DNA from: JAMLHH01 sp037189845
Lineage (GTDB): Bacteria > Bacteroidota > Bacteroidia > Chitinophagales > JADIYW01
DNA: 64,000 nucleotides
Assembly (NCBI GenBank): GCA_037189845.1
Contig: JBBCIS010000008.1
Location: forward strand, 310,001-374,000
Direction: 5' to 3'
This document shows positions 43,193 through 52,203 of the stretch, one piece after another. Below the pieces are notes generated by a model. The model saw only the letters and a list, made by a program, of their open reading frames with translations. It did not search any database and was not told where the DNA came from. Made by a program: the position numbers and the translations under genes. Numbering within the stretch: position 1 is the first letter of the stretch; the number at the start of each line of letters is the position of its first letter.

Positions 43193-43897
43193 TTATAAGT
43201 TCTCCAACAGTTTGTAACCTGTTCCGTGTACGTTCATGATAGAAAGCGTTTCATCATCTTTGAGATATTTTCTCAGCTTAGAGATGAAAACATCCATACT
43301 TCTTGCCGTGAAGTAGCTATCATCCTGCCATACATGCTTAAGAGCAACTTCACGCTCCAGGATGTTGTTTTTGCGTTCAAAAAATAAACGTAAAAGCTCA
43401 TTTTCCTTCGTTGTGAGTTTTGTTACCTGTTCTTTGTAAATCACTCTCTGATTTTTATAGTCCAAAGTAGTGTGTCCCGCTACATATTCATCCTGAGCTA
43501 CCGCTACTTCTTTTTTCTCCACCCTGCGCAGGATAGCATTGATTTTGAGCTCAAGCACTTCCATGCTGAACGGTTTGGTGATGTAATCATCTGCACCGAT
43601 GGTAAGACCTTTGATTTTATCTTCTTTCATGGATTTTGCTGTCAGAAAGATGATAGGAATCTCCAGATTGTCTTTTCGGATTTCTTCAGCCACAGTGAAC
43701 CCATCCATTTTGGGCATCATAACATCCAGCAAAACGATATCAAAAGACCCTTTGCGGAAAGCGAGAAGACCTTCTTCTCCGTTTCTTTTCAGAACTACAT
43801 TGAATTGTTTGTGTGAAAGATATTCTTGCAATAGCATGCCAAGATTGGGATCGTCTTCGACGAGTAATACCTGCTTGTTTTTGGGTGCTATATTCAT
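43193..43897 (-). CDS. OmpR/PhoB-family response regulator
   Basis: Receiver domain (about 1-125) with the acidic pair VEDD, phospho-acceptor D58 in IVLLDVMMPKMDG, the conserved FLTAK lysine and Tyr/Phe switch region DYITKPF. The C-terminal winged helix (about 140-234) has KLTTKENELLRLFFERKNNILEREVALKHVWQDDSYFTARSMDVFISKLRKYLKDD, the OmpR recognition helix type. It begins one base after the sensor kinase stop on the same strand, so the two make a pair. The target genes are unknown. Confidence 0.95.
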   Translation of the reverse strand: MNIAPKNKQVLLVEDDPNLGMLLQEYLSHKQFNVVLKRNGEEGLLAFRKGSFDIVLLDVMMPKMDGFTVAEEIRKDNLEIPIIFLTAKSMKEDKIKGLTIGADDYITKPFSMEVLELKINAILRRVEKKEVAVAQDEYVAGHTTLDYKNQRVIYKEQVTKLTTKENELLRLFFERKNNILEREVALKHVWQDDSYFTARSMDVFISKLRKYLKDDETLSIMNVHGTGYKLLENL

Positions 43898-43898
43898 A

Positions 43899-45380
43899 CT
43901 AATTAGTTTTTGGTAAATATATGGTAAAAGTTGTTCCTTCCTTTAACTTACTTTCTACAGTAATTGTTCCATTATGTGCATCAACAATTGATTTAACATA
44001 ATTTAATCCAAGTCCAAATCCCTTTGTGTCGTGGATGTTACCGCCTTGTACACGATAGAATTTTTCAAAAATTCTTTTTTGATTGTCTTTGCTCAAACCT
44101 ATTCCGTTGTCCTTGACAGAAATATAAATTCCTTTGTCATCATTGTAAGTGCTGATCAGTACAACAGGATTTTTGTCATTGTATTTCAGGGCATTATCTA
44201 CAAGGTTCTTAATAGCGTTGGTGAAGTGCATCTCATCTAAGACAAGAAGAGAAGGATCCGCTTTCAGATCTACATCAATTGTCGCCGAATAGTCTTGTCC
44301 GATAAGGTCAAAATGATGAACAACAGAGCGGATAATAGCATTAACATCCCTTTCTTCTTTATTGAGCTGCAGCTCGCCTTTTTCAAGACGGGCAATCTGT
44401 AAAACCTGCTCTACGTGATTGGCGAGACGTTTATTTTCTTCAAAGATGATACCTGCGTATCTCATCCTGCTGGATTCAATAGAAGAGATGGATTTATCTT
44501 TGAGCATTTCACTGGCAAGAGATATAGTAGCGATAGGTGTCTTGAGCTCGTGAGTCATGTTATTGATGAAATCAGTCTTCATATCAGAGAGCTTTTTCTG
44601 ATTGAATATGATTCTGAAGCTCACAATAAACGCCACTATGATCATTATGATAAAAATGATAGAGGACAGGATAGGCATCAGAAATGAAAGGACTACAAAC
44701 CTCTTTTTTTCAGGGAAAGTAATTTTGAGCAGCTTGTGTCCGTCAAAAAAGCTTCTTCTGAATAATTTGGTAGTGTATTCGGTGTGATATAAATTCCCAA
44801 GATCCGCTCCCGGAGAAAGGTAAACGAAATTATTGTCGGCAAACTCCGTGATACCAAACTGGAATTCTGTTTTTAATCCATGTTGTAAGAGCACTTTCTT
44901 TATCAGGTCATGCAGCTGGTCTATATTGATGATTTCCTCAATCGGACGGAGAGTAATCATCTCTCTTACAAGCATTTGCTGGAACTCTTCAATCTGAGAT
45001 CTGTATACTCTGTTAAATTCTTCTCTGGAAATACGTGGTCCGGGGAAATCGCCGGGTCTGGGTGGGGGAGGCGGAGAACCCATTGGGTCCATATGACCGT
45101 GCTGGTGTAATCCCATACTGTCCTCTTTCATCCATCTTTGATACTGGGCATCAGCCATAGTGTCGATCTGGATCTGCTCCAGAAACTCTTCAATATATGG
45201 GTGATAATCAATGTTATCTATCCCGTAGGCAATTTCTTCCATCGATTCATACACTCTTTGGTCAAAATCGGCCTTACGGTTTTCTATAGCTGCTTTGAGC
45301 CAGAGTGTTTGTACTACTCCGACCCCCAGAAGTCCGATAATGATCAGTACACAGGAAAAAATGAATAATTGACGGTTCAC
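43899..45380 (-). CDS. Sensor histidine kinase
   Basis: A 493-residue membrane kinase. The first membrane segment (about 5-27) and second (about 235-260) enclose a sensory loop of about 205 residues that contains the cluster HQHGHMDPMGSPPPPPRPGDFPGPR (about 92-117), His- and Pro-rich. Cytoplasmic motifs are HisKA FINNMTHELKTPIATI with the phospho-His, N-box NAIKNLVDNALKYND, G1 VKDNGIGLS, F-box IFEKFYRV and G2 GFGLGLNYVKSIV. There is no HAMP motif seen. It is first in an operon with the response regulator and probably senses an envelope signal; metal is an inference from the His cluster. Confidence 0.94.
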   Translation of the reverse strand: MNRQLFIFSCVLIIIGLLGVGVVQTLWLKAAIENRKADFDQRVYESMEEIAYGIDNIDYHPYIEEFLEQIQIDTMADAQYQRWMKEDSMGLHQHGHMDPMGSPPPPPRPGDFPGPRISREEFNRVYRSQIEEFQQMLVREMITLRPIEEIINIDQLHDLIKKVLLQHGLKTEFQFGITEFADNNFVYLSPGADLGNLYHTEYTTKLFRRSFFDGHKLLKITFPEKKRFVVLSFLMPILSSIIFIIMIIVAFIVSFRIIFNQKKLSDMKTDFINNMTHELKTPIATISLASEMLKDKSISSIESSRMRYAGIIFEENKRLANHVEQVLQIARLEKGELQLNKEERDVNAIIRSVVHHFDLIGQDYSATIDVDLKADPSLLVLDEMHFTNAIKNLVDNALKYNDKNPVVLISTYNDDKGIYISVKDNGIGLSKDNQKRIFEKFYRVQGGNIHDTKGFGLGLNYVKSIVDAHNGTITVESKLKEGTTFTIYLPKTN

Positions 45381-45736
45381 AATACTAAGTTAAAGTGCTC
45401 TGTTGGAATTTATAAATCTACTTAACATTGGTTAACCAACCTCATCTGATTTTGATAGTATTTTACAATAATACTCATATAGAATGTATTTTTTTACGTT
45501 TTTTGTACGAAATACAGATGCTTTGCTTCCCGGATTTTTACCTGGTTTTATGACAAGCGAAGAAATTATTTTATATCAGAGATAATTGTTGTCCGAAAGT
45601 TTTATAAAACTGGCAAGAACTATTTTGTATCCTTTAGCTCAGAGGTTTAATCTTGGTTCCGGCTGTCAAATTACCTGAAAGATTATTTGCATTTCTTACG
45701 CCTGAAACGGATATTTGCGAAACTTAAATCTCGAAT
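45381..45736. other. Divergent intergenic region without genes
   Basis: 356 bases between the sensor kinase and the enoyl-CoA hydratase. It holds a candidate promoter at 45686-45717 but no gene or RNA; a tRNA-like D-arm string near 45635 is not a tRNA. Confidence 0.5.
45686..45717 (+). promoter_or_regulatory. Putative promoter for enoyl-CoA hydratase
   Basis: TTTG at 45686-45689 and GATATTTG at 45710-45717 (one mismatch to TAnnTTTG), separated by 20 bases, 19 bases before the start codon. Confidence 0.45.
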
Positions 45737-46519
45737 ATGGTATTTCAAAACCTTTTATGGTCATTAGAGTCGGGAATCTTAACTATCACTATCAACAGAC
45801 CTGATAAGCTCAATGCACTCAATGGTGCTACAGTATTGGAAATCAAAGAAGCATTTGAATCTGCCCGTCAGTTAGAGGGGCTAAAAGGTGTTATTCTCAC
45901 AGGTGCAGGAGAAAAATCCTTTGTAGCAGGTGCAGATATTTCTGAATTTCAGGGTTTGAATGTAGATGAAGCTAAAGCTCTGGCTCAGCGCGGACACGAT
46001 ATCTTTAACTCCATTGAAACGATGCCGGTACCTGTTATTGCAGTTGTCAACGGTTTTGCATTAGGTGGCGGTTGCGAATTATCTATGGCATGTCACATGA
46101 GAATTGCTACCATCAATGCAAAATTCGGTCAGCCGGAAGTGAATCTCGGTATCATCGCAGGATATGGAGGTACACAAAGACTGATTCAGTATGTGGGTAA
46201 AGCCCGTTCATTGGAGTTGCACCTGACAGCTGATATCATTGATGCTGAAAAAGCACTGTCATGGGGATTGGTCAATTATGTAGAAACAGATAAAGAATCA
46301 GCAATCGACAAAGCCAGATATTTTATCAATAAGATTGGTACAAAAGGACCTGTTGCTGTATCTAAAGTTATCAGTGTGACGAATGATTATTTTACTGACG
46401 GAGTAGATGGTTTTGCATCTGAAGTCAATGCATTCGGCGATATCTTTAACTCTACAGATGTAGTAGAAGGAGTGAGCGCATTTTTAGAGAAAAGAAAGGC
46501 AAATTTTACCGGTAAATAG
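45737..46519 (+). CDS. Enoyl-CoA hydratase / crotonase
   Basis: Hydrates trans-2-enoyl-CoA to 3-hydroxyacyl-CoA in fatty-acid or butanoate metabolism. The 260-residue crotonase has ITINRPDKLNALNGATVLEI, the oxyanion-hole loop GEKSFVAGADISEF, ALGGGCELSMACHMRIA and the catalytic Glu pair region (GCELSMAC with Glu; PEVNLGIIAGYGGTQRLIQYVG with the second Glu). Such single-domain enzymes are often annotated short-chain enoyl-CoA hydratase. It lies upstream of fumC, same strand, with 146 bases between; co-transcription is possible but not required. Confidence 0.94.
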   Translation: MVFQNLLWSLESGILTITINRPDKLNALNGATVLEIKEAFESARQLEGLKGVILTGAGEKSFVAGADISEFQGLNVDEAKALAQRGHDIFNSIETMPVPVIAVVNGFALGGGCELSMACHMRIATINAKFGQPEVNLGIIAGYGGTQRLIQYVGKARSLELHLTADIIDAEKALSWGLVNYVETDKESAIDKARYFINKIGTKGPVAVSKVISVTNDYFTDGVDGFASEVNAFGDIFNSTDVVEGVSAFLEKRKANFTGK

Positions 46520-46608
46520 GTCTGAACTATGATTTTTGTGATGAAATTATTCATCGGAAAAATCATTACAATCAGATAAATCCGGTTCGGGTAAAATCAG
46601 GCGTAAGC

Positions 46609-46657
46609 AAACTTTAAACCTTAAACTTTAAACCCAAAAATAGTCGTCAATCGACTA
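46609..46657 (+). repeat. Direct repeat and small hairpin in the fumC leader
   Basis: AAACTTTAAACC occurs at 46609-46620 and again at 46623-46634. A TAGTCG/CGACTA stem follows at 46641-46657. The function is unknown; it could be regulatory or chance in AT-rich leader sequence. Confidence 0.45.
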
Positions 46658-46665
46658 ATAATAAA

Positions 46666-48084
46666 ATGGAATACAGAATAGAAAAGGACACGATGGGAGA
46701 GGTGAAGGTACCTGCTCACGTGTATTGGGGAGCGCAGACACAGCGTTCTATTGAAAATTTTCAAATCGCGCAGGACATCAACAAAATGCCGCGTGAAATC
46801 ATCTTGGCATTTGCATATCTGAAAAAAGCTGCTGCTTTGACCAATTTTGAAGCAGGAGTATTACCTGCTGGGAAAAAAGATTTAATTGCTCAGGTTTGTG
46901 ATGAAATCCTGGCCGGAGGTTTAGCAGATCAATTCCCGTTGGTTGTGTGGCAGACAGGTTCAGGTACACAATCCAATATGAACTGTAATGAGGTCATTGC
47001 TTACCGTGCACATGTATTGAATGGCGGTAGCCTGGCTGATGAGAAAAAAATCATCAATCCTAATGATGATGTCAATAAATCTCAATCATCCAATGATACA
47101 TTTCCTACAGCTATGCACATTGCTGCATACAAAATCTTAGTGGAGAAAACTATTCCTGGTATTGAGAAGCTGAGAGCTACATTGTACAAAAAGTCTCAGG
47201 ATTTCAAGCACGTAGTGAAAATCGGCCGTACCCACTTCATGGATGCTACACCGTTGACATTAGGCCAGGAGTTTTCAGGATATGTGTCACAGCTGGATCA
47301 TGGATTGAGAGCGATCAAAAACACACTGGCACACTTATCTGAGCTTGCTTTGGGTGGAACTGCAGTAGGTACAGGTATCAATACACCTGAAGGTTATGAT
47401 GTAAATGTAGCCAGACATATTGCTGCTTTGACAGGCTTGCCGTTTGTAACTGCAGAAAATAAATTTGAAGCTTTGGCTGCTCATGATGCTATCGTGGAGG
47501 CGCACGGAGCATTGAAAACAGTAGCAGTTTCTTTGATGAAAATCGGTAATGATATCCGTATGCTGTCTTCGGGCCCTCGTGCAGGTATCGGAGAAATCTT
47601 CATTCCTGACAACGAGCCGGGTTCATCTATCATGCCGGGCAAAGTCAATCCGACTCAGTGTGAAGCGATGACAATGGTAGCTGCTCAGGTGCTGGGCAAC
47701 GATGTAGCTATCAATATCGGTGGTGCTACAGGTCATTTCGAGCTGAATGTATTCAAACCGGTAATGATTTACAATTTCTTACATTCTGCAAGGTTGATTG
47801 CTGATGTATGCGTAAGCTTCAACGATAAATGTGCTGTAGGTATCGAGCCATTGACAGAGAATATCACCAAGCATGTGAACAATTCATTGATGTTGGTGAC
47901 TGCATTAAATCCTAAAATTGGATATTACAATGCAGCAGCGATTGCTCAGGACGCCCACAAACGCGGCATCACATTGAAGCAAGCGGCTTTGGAATATAAG
48001 CTCAAAGGCCTGGATTTCGAACACATGACAGAAGCCCAGTTTGAAGAGTGGGTAGATCCATTGAAAATGGTAGGTAAGATATAG
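46666..48084 (+). CDS. fumC: Class II fumarate hydratase
   Basis: Interconverts fumarate and malate in the TCA cycle. The 472-residue homotetramer subunit has WGAQTQRSIENF, VWQTGSGTQSNMNCNEV, SSNDTFPTAMHIAAY, the IGRTHFMDATPLTLGQEFSGY histidine segment and the superfamily signature GSSIMPGKVNPTQCEAMTM (about 318-336) with the catalytic Ser. It needs no iron. It lies behind a direct-repeat-containing leader (46609-46634) and is followed by a long hairpin terminator. The sequence is a close match to the canonical class in length and motif order. Confidence 0.97.
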   Translation: MEYRIEKDTMGEVKVPAHVYWGAQTQRSIENFQIAQDINKMPREIILAFAYLKKAAALTNFEAGVLPAGKKDLIAQVCDEILAGGLADQFPLVVWQTGSGTQSNMNCNEVIAYRAHVLNGGSLADEKKIINPNDDVNKSQSSNDTFPTAMHIAAYKILVEKTIPGIEKLRATLYKKSQDFKHVVKIGRTHFMDATPLTLGQEFSGYVSQLDHGLRAIKNTLAHLSELALGGTAVGTGINTPEGYDVNVARHIAALTGLPFVTAENKFEALAAHDAIVEAHGALKTVAVSLMKIGNDIRMLSSGPRAGIGEIFIPDNEPGSSIMPGKVNPTQCEAMTMVAAQVLGNDVAINIGGATGHFELNVFKPVMIYNFLHSARLIADVCVSFNDKCAVGIEPLTENITKHVNNSLMLVTALNPKIGYYNAAAIAQDAHKRGITLKQAALEYKLKGLDFEHMTEAQFEEWVDPLKMVGKI

Positions 48085-48112
48085 TCAGAAAGGACAGAAA
48101 TTCAGTTCATGT

Positions 48113-48163
48113 ATCATAATAATTAAAGGGGATTCCGTGTGGTTTCCCTTTTATTATTATGAT
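48113..48163 (+). terminator. Long hairpin terminator after fumC
   Basis: An inverted repeat of about 19 base pairs with one bulge begins at 48113 and ends at 48163; eleven base pairs at the base are perfect. It lies 28 bases after the fumC stop. Confidence 0.75.
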
Positions 48164-48221
48164 TCTGTATTAATCAGATTGAGAGCGGGAGGTTTTTTAA
48201 TACACAATATGTACGGTTACA

Positions 48222-48256
48222 AAAAAAGCGCTTATCTCACGATAAGCGCTTTTTTA
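48222..48256. terminator. Bidirectional Rho-independent terminator
   Basis: Perfect 15-base-pair stem (48222-48236 with 48241-48255) with a four-base TCAC loop and A/T runs at both ends. It serves the minus-strand lipoprotein gene ending at 48270 and backs up fumC termination. Confidence 0.92.
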
Positions 48257-48269
48257 TAATTCAGCAATC

Positions 48270-49103
48270 CTATTTGGTCAGATAATAAATAAGATATTCA
48301 TTTCTGAGTTCTACCGTTTTTGAAGTTAGATTGGCAATTGTTACTTTACCAATATTAGCAGGGTCAGACCATCCTGAATGGGTGTATTCAATTTCCTTCT
48401 CCTGGCTATTTGCCCATCTCCAGGATGAAAGATATGAAAGACCTGTAGGGTATAAGCTTAAATAAGTTCCTGCTCTTGAGAATAGTACATTAGAACCTTT
48501 GTACATTGATGTCAATGTATTGTCATCAGTAGTTCCAATATTCATGAGTAAATAATTAAGTTGTTCCTCTGTCATATTCGGAGCTTTAGTCACTCTGGTG
48601 ATGTCCCATGTCTGACACAATAAATTAGTTTTATCACTTTCAGAGATAGTGTCACCAAACTTTGTCGCTATTAGTGCTGTTCCTGTCGCATTTTCTTTAG
48701 CAGAGAAAGAAAAATGAAATTCCGCTTCAGTAAATTCCATATCTCCAATGATACCAAATCCTTCTAAAATAATTTTGTCGCCTTCAACTCTATATGTTCC
48801 GAAACGAATTAGACTGCTGGCTGCTTTGGCATTGTTTAAAAATTGTGCCGGTCCAAATGTGGTGGAGGTATTTACTTTTCCGAAAGCATAATTAAGCTCT
48901 ATTAAGTAATGCGCATCATTAAGCAGTTCAACAGAATAAATCTGAGATTTTGCGTCTTTGATAATCCATTTTCCAATAAACTCACCTTCAACAATTGGAA
49001 TGACTTTTTCTTCCGGATCTTTATCTTTCTTACAGGAATGTAAGCCAACGGCAATTACAGAAATAAGTGTAACTAATAGATAGTTTTTAATATTTGGTAA
49101 CAT
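48270..49103 (-). CDS. Hypothetical lipoprotein, lipocalin-like beta-barrel
   Basis: The 277-residue protein has a signal and lipobox (VGLHSC, about residue 24). The mature part begins KKDKDPEEK and shows short beta strands with EGEFIGKWIIKDAKSQIYSVELL, AHYLIELNYAFGKVN and RFGTYRVEGDKIILEGFG, a pattern similar to lipocalin-like domains common in Bacteroidota lipoproteins. A second lipocalin-like half may follow (LCQTWDITRVTKAPNMTEEQL). No catalytic motif is seen. Monocistronic, with strong terminator. Confidence 0.7.
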   Translation of the reverse strand: MLPNIKNYLLVTLISVIAVGLHSCKKDKDPEEKVIPIVEGEFIGKWIIKDAKSQIYSVELLNDAHYLIELNYAFGKVNTSTTFGPAQFLNNAKAASSLIRFGTYRVEGDKIILEGFGIIGDMEFTEAEFHFSFSAKENATGTALIATKFGDTISESDKTNLLCQTWDITRVTKAPNMTEEQLNYLLMNIGTTDDNTLTSMYKGSNVLFSRAGTYLSLYPTGLSYLSSWRWANSQEKEIEYTHSGWSDPANIGKVTIANLTSKTVELRNEYLIYYLTK

Positions 49104-49269
49104 AAATAATAATTTGTGTAAAACTAGTATTTTTTATTGATATTATATAAAACATATGTTTGTGTAATAATAATTATATATTAACTATTGTGCTTTTGAA
49201 GTCCATAACTCATATTCGCCACTTATTAAGTCTGGTTGATTGGGAGTATTTTAAAGGATTGTTATAAAT

Positions 49270-49303
49270 AAAAAAGAAAAGGCTGTCTTTTCAGACAACC
49301 TTT
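49270..49303 (-). terminator. Terminator after the small lipoprotein gene
   Basis: Ten-base-pair stem (49279-49288 with 49293-49302, one G-T pair), four-base loop, T run on the minus strand. Confidence 0.8.
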
Positions 49304-49325
49304 ATATTGATTTTAAAATGTAAGA

Positions 49326-49745
49326 TTATTTACTTGCCGGAGCGCTTGCCATTTCAGCAAATTTGGATTGTGCGCTTACAATGAAATCGTTGAACTGTTG
49401 TAGCTCTTCCGGTTTTATTTTACCTGCCAGACCTGCAGCTTTTGTAGCCCAGGCAGTGAATTTATTTTGTAATTCAGTAGCTTTAGCAGTGTCTCCTGTA
49501 CCTTTGTATTGAGCATATTCTGTTACTAAATCTTTGAATTCCTGACAAAATTTAGTGACATCAGGGTTCGTAAATGTCGGAACGACAACTGATTGAGCCA
49601 CATCTGATGCAGTTGAGGCTGGTACAGGCACCGATTCTTCAGTTACTACCGGAGCAGGCGTTGGTTCGGTTTTGCTTTTACAGGCACTGAAAGTCATTAA
49701 TACAGTTCCTGAGATCATAGTCATTAATAGAATCTTCTTTTTCAT
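49326..49745 (-). CDS. Small helical lipoprotein
   Basis: A 139-residue protein with lipobox (TFSAC, residue 22), a Pro/Val-rich linker (EPTPAPVVTEESVPVPAS) and a C-terminal helical domain of about 75 residues (TKFCQEFKDLVTEYAQYKGTGDTAKATELQNKFTAWATKAAGLAGKIKP). There is one Cys in the helical part. It appears to be an envelope lipoprotein of a type common but uncharacterised in Bacteroidota. It is monocistronic and has its own terminator. The Kbp-like gene is divergent from it. Confidence 0.7.
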   Translation of the reverse strand: MKKKILLMTMISGTVLMTFSACKSKTEPTPAPVVTEESVPVPASTASDVAQSVVVPTFTNPDVTKFCQEFKDLVTEYAQYKGTGDTAKATELQNKFTAWATKAAGLAGKIKPEELQQFNDFIVSAQSKFAEMASAPASK

Positions 49746-49895
49746 TATCTCTATTTTGGGTATAAAAAATTTATTTACAATGTAAATGAAATTCTTTTAC
49801 ATATCATCTTTCGGATTAAAATTTTATAGAATATTGTTTGTTGTTCACGCTTTTGATTATATTGAACACACTAAAATTTTTAAATACAATTTGAT

Positions 49896-50354
49896 ATGGG
49901 ATTAATTTCAGTCATTAAAAATGCCGGAGCCAAAATTTTCGGAATCGGAGACAGCAATGAAAAGAAACAGGAAAAGATTATTGAGCACTTGAAATCGTTC
50001 GGTTTAGGAACTGACGGTTTACAAATTCAGGTAGACGATGATAAAGTGACCCTGGGAGGATATGCCAAAGATATTTTTGACAAAATCAGAATCGTTGCTA
50101 CTGCGGGAAACATTGATGGAATCGCGGAGGTAACAGACAATCTTGCAGTAGGTGAAAGTGTGGAGGTAAATCTTGATCCTGTTGCCGGTGATGCGCAGTA
50201 CTATACAGTGGTAAAGGGAGATAATCTTTCTAAGATCTCAAAAAACTTCTATGGTGATCCTAATAAATACCCGAAGATTTTTGATGCCAACAAGCCGATG
50301 CTGAAAAGCCCGGATCTGATATATCCGGGTCAAGTACTGGTCATACCGTCCTGA
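49896..50354 (+). CDS. kbp: BON-LysM protein, Kbp/YgaU-like potassium-binding protein
   Basis: A 152-residue protein closely similar in plan to E. coli Kbp (YgaU): an N-terminal amphipathic segment, BON domain (about 25-95, LQIQVDDDKVTLGGYAKDIFDKIRIVATAGNIDGIAEVTDNL) and LysM domain (about 103-152, QYYTVVKGDNLSKISKNFYGDPNKYPKIFDANKPML then KSPDLIYPGQVLVIP). There is no signal peptide. E. coli Kbp binds potassium and is a cytoplasmic sensor; the same role is inferred here. Followed by a strong bidirectional terminator shared with the convergent gene. Confidence 0.9.
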   Translation: MGLISVIKNAGAKIFGIGDSNEKKQEKIIEHLKSFGLGTDGLQIQVDDDKVTLGGYAKDIFDKIRIVATAGNIDGIAEVTDNLAVGESVEVNLDPVAGDAQYYTVVKGDNLSKISKNFYGDPNKYPKIFDANKPMLKSPDLIYPGQVLVIPS

Positions 50355-50371
50355 AAATAAAGATGTATTGT

Positions 50372-50405
50372 AAAAAAGCATTCAGGAAACTGAATGCTTT
50401 TTTTA
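50372..50405. terminator. Bidirectional Rho-independent terminator
   Basis: Perfect 14-base-pair stem (50372-50385 with 50390-50403), GAAA loop, A and T runs on either side. It lies between the convergent Kbp-like and DUF4256 genes. Confidence 0.92.
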
Positions 50406-50413
50406 TGTAGATA

Positions 50414-50977
50414 TTATACTCTTACAATTCCTCTGAAGCCTCTGGCTGCATAGTAAGATTCAGCACCATTGTGATAAATGAAAACCTGACCATATCTGAA
50501 ATCGCCGAAAATGGCTCCGCCTGATTTTCTGATAGGTTCAGGAGTAAGCAGCCAGCTGGATGTTTTGGTGTCAAATTTTTCTATTTGCTGTAAATTACGG
50601 TACTGTTCTTCATTCAATAACTCAATACCCATTTCGGCAGCCCATGCTACAGCACTGTGAGCAGGTTTATGCTCTTTCCTGGAATCTAAAGCTGCCTGAT
50701 CATAACAAACACTTCTCCGGCCTTTCGGACTTTCTGCTGTACAGTCACAAAAGATATATTTCTTGCTTTTTTCGTCAAAGCCAATTACATCCGGTTCACC
50801 ATGCGTTTCTTCCATAACATAAAGAGAGGCTAGCTTTTCGGGTTGTGATTCAAGTCGGGACAGCACATCAGACCATTTAAGTTCGGGATGTCTGTGCATA
50901 TTTTTCTCAAATCGTTCCGCAAGTGTTTTGAGTAAAGTGTCTTTTTGTTCTGAAGATAGATCTGTCATCTGGATCAT
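50414..50977 (-). CDS. DUF4256 family protein
   Basis: A 187-residue soluble protein. The N-terminal helical region (LLKTLAERFEKNMHRHPELKWSDVLSRLE), VMEETHGEPDVIGFDEKSKKYIFCDCTAESPKGRRSVCYDQAALDSRKEHKP and the C-terminal WLLTPEPIRKSGGAIFGDFRYGQVFIYHNGAESYYAARGFRGIVRV match the DUF4256 family, of unknown function. The conserved His, Asp, Cys and Arg residues suggest an enzyme. No signal peptide. It is probably monocistronic and convergent with the Kbp-like gene. Confidence 0.88.
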   Translation of the reverse strand: MIQMTDLSSEQKDTLLKTLAERFEKNMHRHPELKWSDVLSRLESQPEKLASLYVMEETHGEPDVIGFDEKSKKYIFCDCTAESPKGRRSVCYDQAALDSRKEHKPAHSAVAWAAEMGIELLNEEQYRNLQQIEKFDTKTSSWLLTPEPIRKSGGAIFGDFRYGQVFIYHNGAESYYAARGFRGIVRV

Positions 50978-51029
50978 TTTGGAAAATGTAATTTAACATT
51001 AATTCTATTTTCTGCCTATCAAACCGGAG

Positions 51030-51689
51030 TTAGTTCTTTTTGAATTCTTCCATTTCTTTATAAAATTCCATAGCCTCCATGACTGATTTGCCACCAGATC
51101 CGGCAATCATTGTTCTGAACCATTTTTTCCTTAAGTTTTCCGGAGTATGATTTTTATACAACCAGTAGCTGAATATGGTAAATGACCCGGTCAATAGAAT
51201 CTGAAAGATGATATATCCGATCCCTATGTTCTGAGGAAACCACATATTAGTCAGGTAAAAAGTAGTGAAAAACGGAAATTGCAGACACATGGTTCTGGCG
51301 TGATTGATAATGGATAATTGTAGCCGGGATAGCTGTTGTTGTATTTCAATTACAGAACCGTTGTAGTTGATATTATTCGTCCAGTTAAGGTGCTTGATGT
51401 AATCAGCCAGACCTTTGAAATTGATAAGGAAAATTGCCCCGATGGAAATAATAAAATAATTCCAGGCTGATGAATAATGATTCAGCGCATAACCCAGCGC
51501 ATAGCCCAATATCAGAAGATAGATAATAAAAGCAATGATGCCGGCTGTTTTTAGTCTGACCAGTGATCTTAAAGAATTTTTTGCTTTATTATCAATCACT
51601 TCTTTTAAAAGTATCTGATTGATAGCCAGTGTTTTTTCAATCTTCTCGTTTTGTGCTTTCCAGATTTGGATGAGTTCTGTATTTTCCAT
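51030..51689 (-). CDS. Membrane protein encoded with an ECF sigma factor
   Basis: The 219-residue protein begins with a cytoplasmic helical segment (ENTELIQIWKAQNEKIEKTLAINQILLKEVIDNKAK) that could hold a sigma factor, followed by two hydrophobic segments (about 49-70, 77-95) and two more (about 135-175). There is no classical zinc anti-sigma motif (HxxxCxxC). It starts one base after the sigma gene stop on the same strand, so an anti-sigma role is the best guess from context. The N-terminal motif LxQIWKxQNEKIEK occurs in Bacteroidota sigma-linked membrane proteins. Confidence 0.7.
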   Translation of the reverse strand: MENTELIQIWKAQNEKIEKTLAINQILLKEVIDNKAKNSLRSLVRLKTAGIIAFIIYLLILGYALGYALNHYSSAWNYFIISIGAIFLINFKGLADYIKHLNWTNNINYNGSVIEIQQQLSRLQLSIINHARTMCLQFPFFTTFYLTNMWFPQNIGIGYIIFQILLTGSFTIFSYWLYKNHTPENLRKKWFRTMIAGSGGKSVMEAMEFYKEMEEFKKN

Positions 51690-51690
51690 G

Positions 51691-52203
51691 TTATTGATTT
51701 TTAATTAGGATGAATTTTTGCTTTAAGCTGTTTTTGATTCTGTTGATTTTAGTAGCTACATTTGATTCAGATATGCCTATAATCTGAGCAATCTCTTTAT
51801 GAGGTTTTTCTTCCAGATAGAGCAGCATCAAAGCTTTATCCAGATCTTTTAACTCTGCTATCATCTGTTGTAAAATTCCCAGGTCGGTTTCCTTGTCATT
51901 GATGTTATCTTCATTGGTAAAGTTGAAAATCCCATCATTTAACGGAGCGGAGATTTTCTTACGGGTATTTTCCTTCCGGTAATAAGAGATGGCTACATTC
52001 AGGGATATCCGGTAGATCCAGGTAGAGTGCTTGTACTGCTGATCAAAATTTTCAAATGTTCTCCATAGCTGAATGATGATTTCCTGCACCAGATCCTGTC
52101 TGTCGTCAATAGATTTACAATAGGAGTTAGCTACTTTGTATACAATTCCCTTGTTGCGCTCAATGACCGAGAGAAATAACCCTGATTTTTCCATTTCATT
52201 CAT
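51691..52203 (-). CDS. ECF-type RNA polymerase sigma factor
   Basis: A 170-residue sigma-70 family protein with region 2 (VIERNKGIVYKVANSYCKSIDDRQDLVQEIIIQLWRTFENFDQQYKHSTWIYRISLNVAISYYRKENTR) and region 4 (DLGILQQMIAELKDLDKALMLLYLEEKPHKEIAQIIGISESNVATKINRIKNSLKQKF). The short linker and lack of regions 1 and 3 define an extracytoplasmic-function sigma. It is the first gene of a pair with a membrane protein that is likely its regulator. The promoter it recognises is not deduced. Confidence 0.94.
   Translation of the reverse strand: MNEMEKSGLFLSVIERNKGIVYKVANSYCKSIDDRQDLVQEIIIQLWRTFENFDQQYKHSTWIYRISLNVAISYYRKENTRKKISAPLNDGIFNFTNEDNINDKETDLGILQQMIAELKDLDKALMLLYLEEKPHKEIAQIIGISESNVATKINRIKNSLKQKFILIKNQ

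Noticed and set aside
45635..45665. tRNA-like string TAGCTCAGAGG with a GGTTCC nearby
   Set aside because: The D-arm-like and T-arm-like words are only about ten bases apart and no acceptor or anticodon stem can be formed.
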